The notes under the pieces: generated by a model
What the model was told of the DNA's origin: nothing
The model's database searches: none
Seen by the model: only the letters and a program-made list of their open reading frames with translations
Shown: one piece after another, positions 63,405 through 64,000 of the stretch
Layout of the letters: every line of letters starts with the position of its first letter
Numbering within the stretch: position 1 is the stretch's first letter
From: CALEMW01 sp964343835
Lineage (GTDB): Bacteria; Krumholzibacteriota; Krumholzibacteriia; LZORAL124-64-63
Direction: 5' to 3'
Length of the DNA: 64,000 bases
Assembly (NCBI GenBank): GCA_964343835.1
Contig: CAYFKR010000003.1
Coordinates: 124,001-188,000, forward strand
Program-made: the position numbers and the translations under genes

Positions 63405-64000
63405 ATGAGCAACCCATTCGCATATGGACGCATCGTTCGAAACGCAGATTATTGCGCCAGGCCCGACCTTGAGCAAATGCTGGCATCGAATATCGAGAGT
63501 TCACATAACACAGCGGTCTTGGGAGCAAGGCGGACCGGCAAGACGTCGCTGATCGTTCAGACGGTCGGGGCGATGCCGGAGGTCAGGCTCATGAGGGTCA
63601 ATATGCTGGCGGTCAAGGGTGTCTCCGACGTCGGCCGACGACTGTTGACCGGGATGCTGTCCCTCCAGGGTGACGACACGCTTTGGGGGAAGACAATGCG
63701 TGCCTTGGGGCACCTCCGGCCCAGCGTGTCGCTGGATCCGGGGTCCGGAGCCCTGAGCGTGACGCTGGATTCGATCGAGTCTCGCAAGCCCGAGTCCATC
63801 GAGGGTATCCTGGAAGCGATAGGAAGTCTGCATGACAGTCGTCCCATCGCAGTTCTGATCGATGAGTTCCAGGATGTCGCCCGAATGCAAGACGGGGAGC
63901 AGATCGTCGCCCTGATGCGCGGCGTTATCCAGTTCCAAAGCAACCTCCCGTATATCTTCGCGGGCAGCGATCAACACGGTATGCACATGCTGTTTTTGGA
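63405..64000 (+). CDS. AAA/STAND-type ATPase (partial, runs off window)
   Basis: The first 198 residues of a P-loop ATPase of the archaeal-ATPase/AAA_16-like group. Walker A is VLGARRTGKTSLI near residue 41 and Walker B is IAVLIDEFQDV near 151; a sensor-like FAGSDQHGMHML follows. Proteins of this type are found in stress response and phage-defence modules and often pair with a C-terminal nuclease-like or DNA-binding domain, which lies outside the window. Base composition is less GC-rich than the neighbours. A weak AGGTAG lies seven bases before the ATG. Function cannot be assigned. Confidence 0.75.
   Translation, partial: MSNPFAYGRIVRNADYCARPDLEQMLASNIESSHNTAVLGARRTGKTSLIVQTVGAMPEVRLMRVNMLAVKGVSDVGRRLLTGMLSLQGDDTLWGKTMRALGHLRPSVSLDPGSGALSVTLDSIESRKPESIEGILEAIGSLHDSRPIAVLIDEFQDVARMQDGEQIVALMRGVIQFQSNLPYIFAGSDQHGMHMLFL

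Overview
This is a 64 kb chromosomal segment from a high-GC, Gram-negative bacterium. Evidence for two membranes includes lipoproteins, a small outer-membrane barrel, a TonB-type C-terminal domain, and many exported proteins. Three exported proteins end in a FlgD-like beta-sandwich of the kind used as type IX-style sorting tails. Five other exported proteins end in a shared short tail (W/F-S/G-x-V/L-K-x-x-aromatic-R). The menaquinone genes are of the futalosine (Mqn) type. Together these traits resemble the FCB-related candidate phyla (Krumholzibacteriota/Eisenbacteria-like lineages). That placement is inference; the window has no rRNA or other strong marker.

Layout. 1-6.8 kb: end of recF, dciA, gyrB and gyrA, a replication block, then a secreted FlgD-tailed protein. 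7-11.3 kb: an AraC-type regulator, a duplicated-ABC ATPase (ABC-F) and hflX. 11.3-11.9 kb: a Phd/ParE-type toxin-antitoxin pair with a 20-bp perfect palindromic operator. 12-25 kb: mixed metabolism and transport (class V aminotransferase plus Asp/Glu racemase, S41 peptidase, MFS exporter, ilvE, Cdd1-like protein, DEDDh exonuclease, DUF2891 lipoprotein). 25.2-27.6 kb: DinB-like protein, a chemoreceptor with a zinc-binding CZB domain under a sigma-28-like promoter, and a small zinc-ribbon protein. 28-34 kb: tag overlapping a TonB-like gene on the other strand, BrnT/BrnA toxin-antitoxin, nitroreductase, M29-like peptidase and secreted proteins. 34-38 kb: an alpha/beta-hydrolase lacking its nucleophile, a response regulator fused to a decayed kinase core, and a complete histidine kinase. 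38-48 kb: secreted propeller protein, RRM protein, isocitrate-type dehydrogenase, a membrane GT-C-like protein, TlyA-like methylase, secreted glycosidase-like protein, 5'-nucleotidase, AIM24 family protein and a His-tailed methyltransferase.

48.3-51.6 kb is the most interesting region. A leader with nested inverted repeats precedes a 62-residue peptide carrying a five-cysteine CxCxCxxxCxC cluster. Next comes a radical SAM/SPASM maturase with an N-terminal precursor-recognition-like segment. A convergent ECF sigma factor and membrane anti-sigma pair follows. This looks like an undescribed RiPP system.

51.8-55.7 kb holds four translationally coupled or near-coupled genes for late menaquinone synthesis (UbiD, UbiE/MenG, UbiX, UbiA/MqnP types). 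56-63.2 kb holds a secreted cohesin-like protein, a double parvulin isomerase coupled to trmJ, a CPA2 antiporter, and an ABC-2 exporter. The window ends inside an AAA ATPase gene whose AT-rich promoter carries a 31-bp palindrome and three 15-bp-phased repeats, possibly an acquired module. No tRNA, rRNA, CRISPR array, insertion sequence or prophage was seen.
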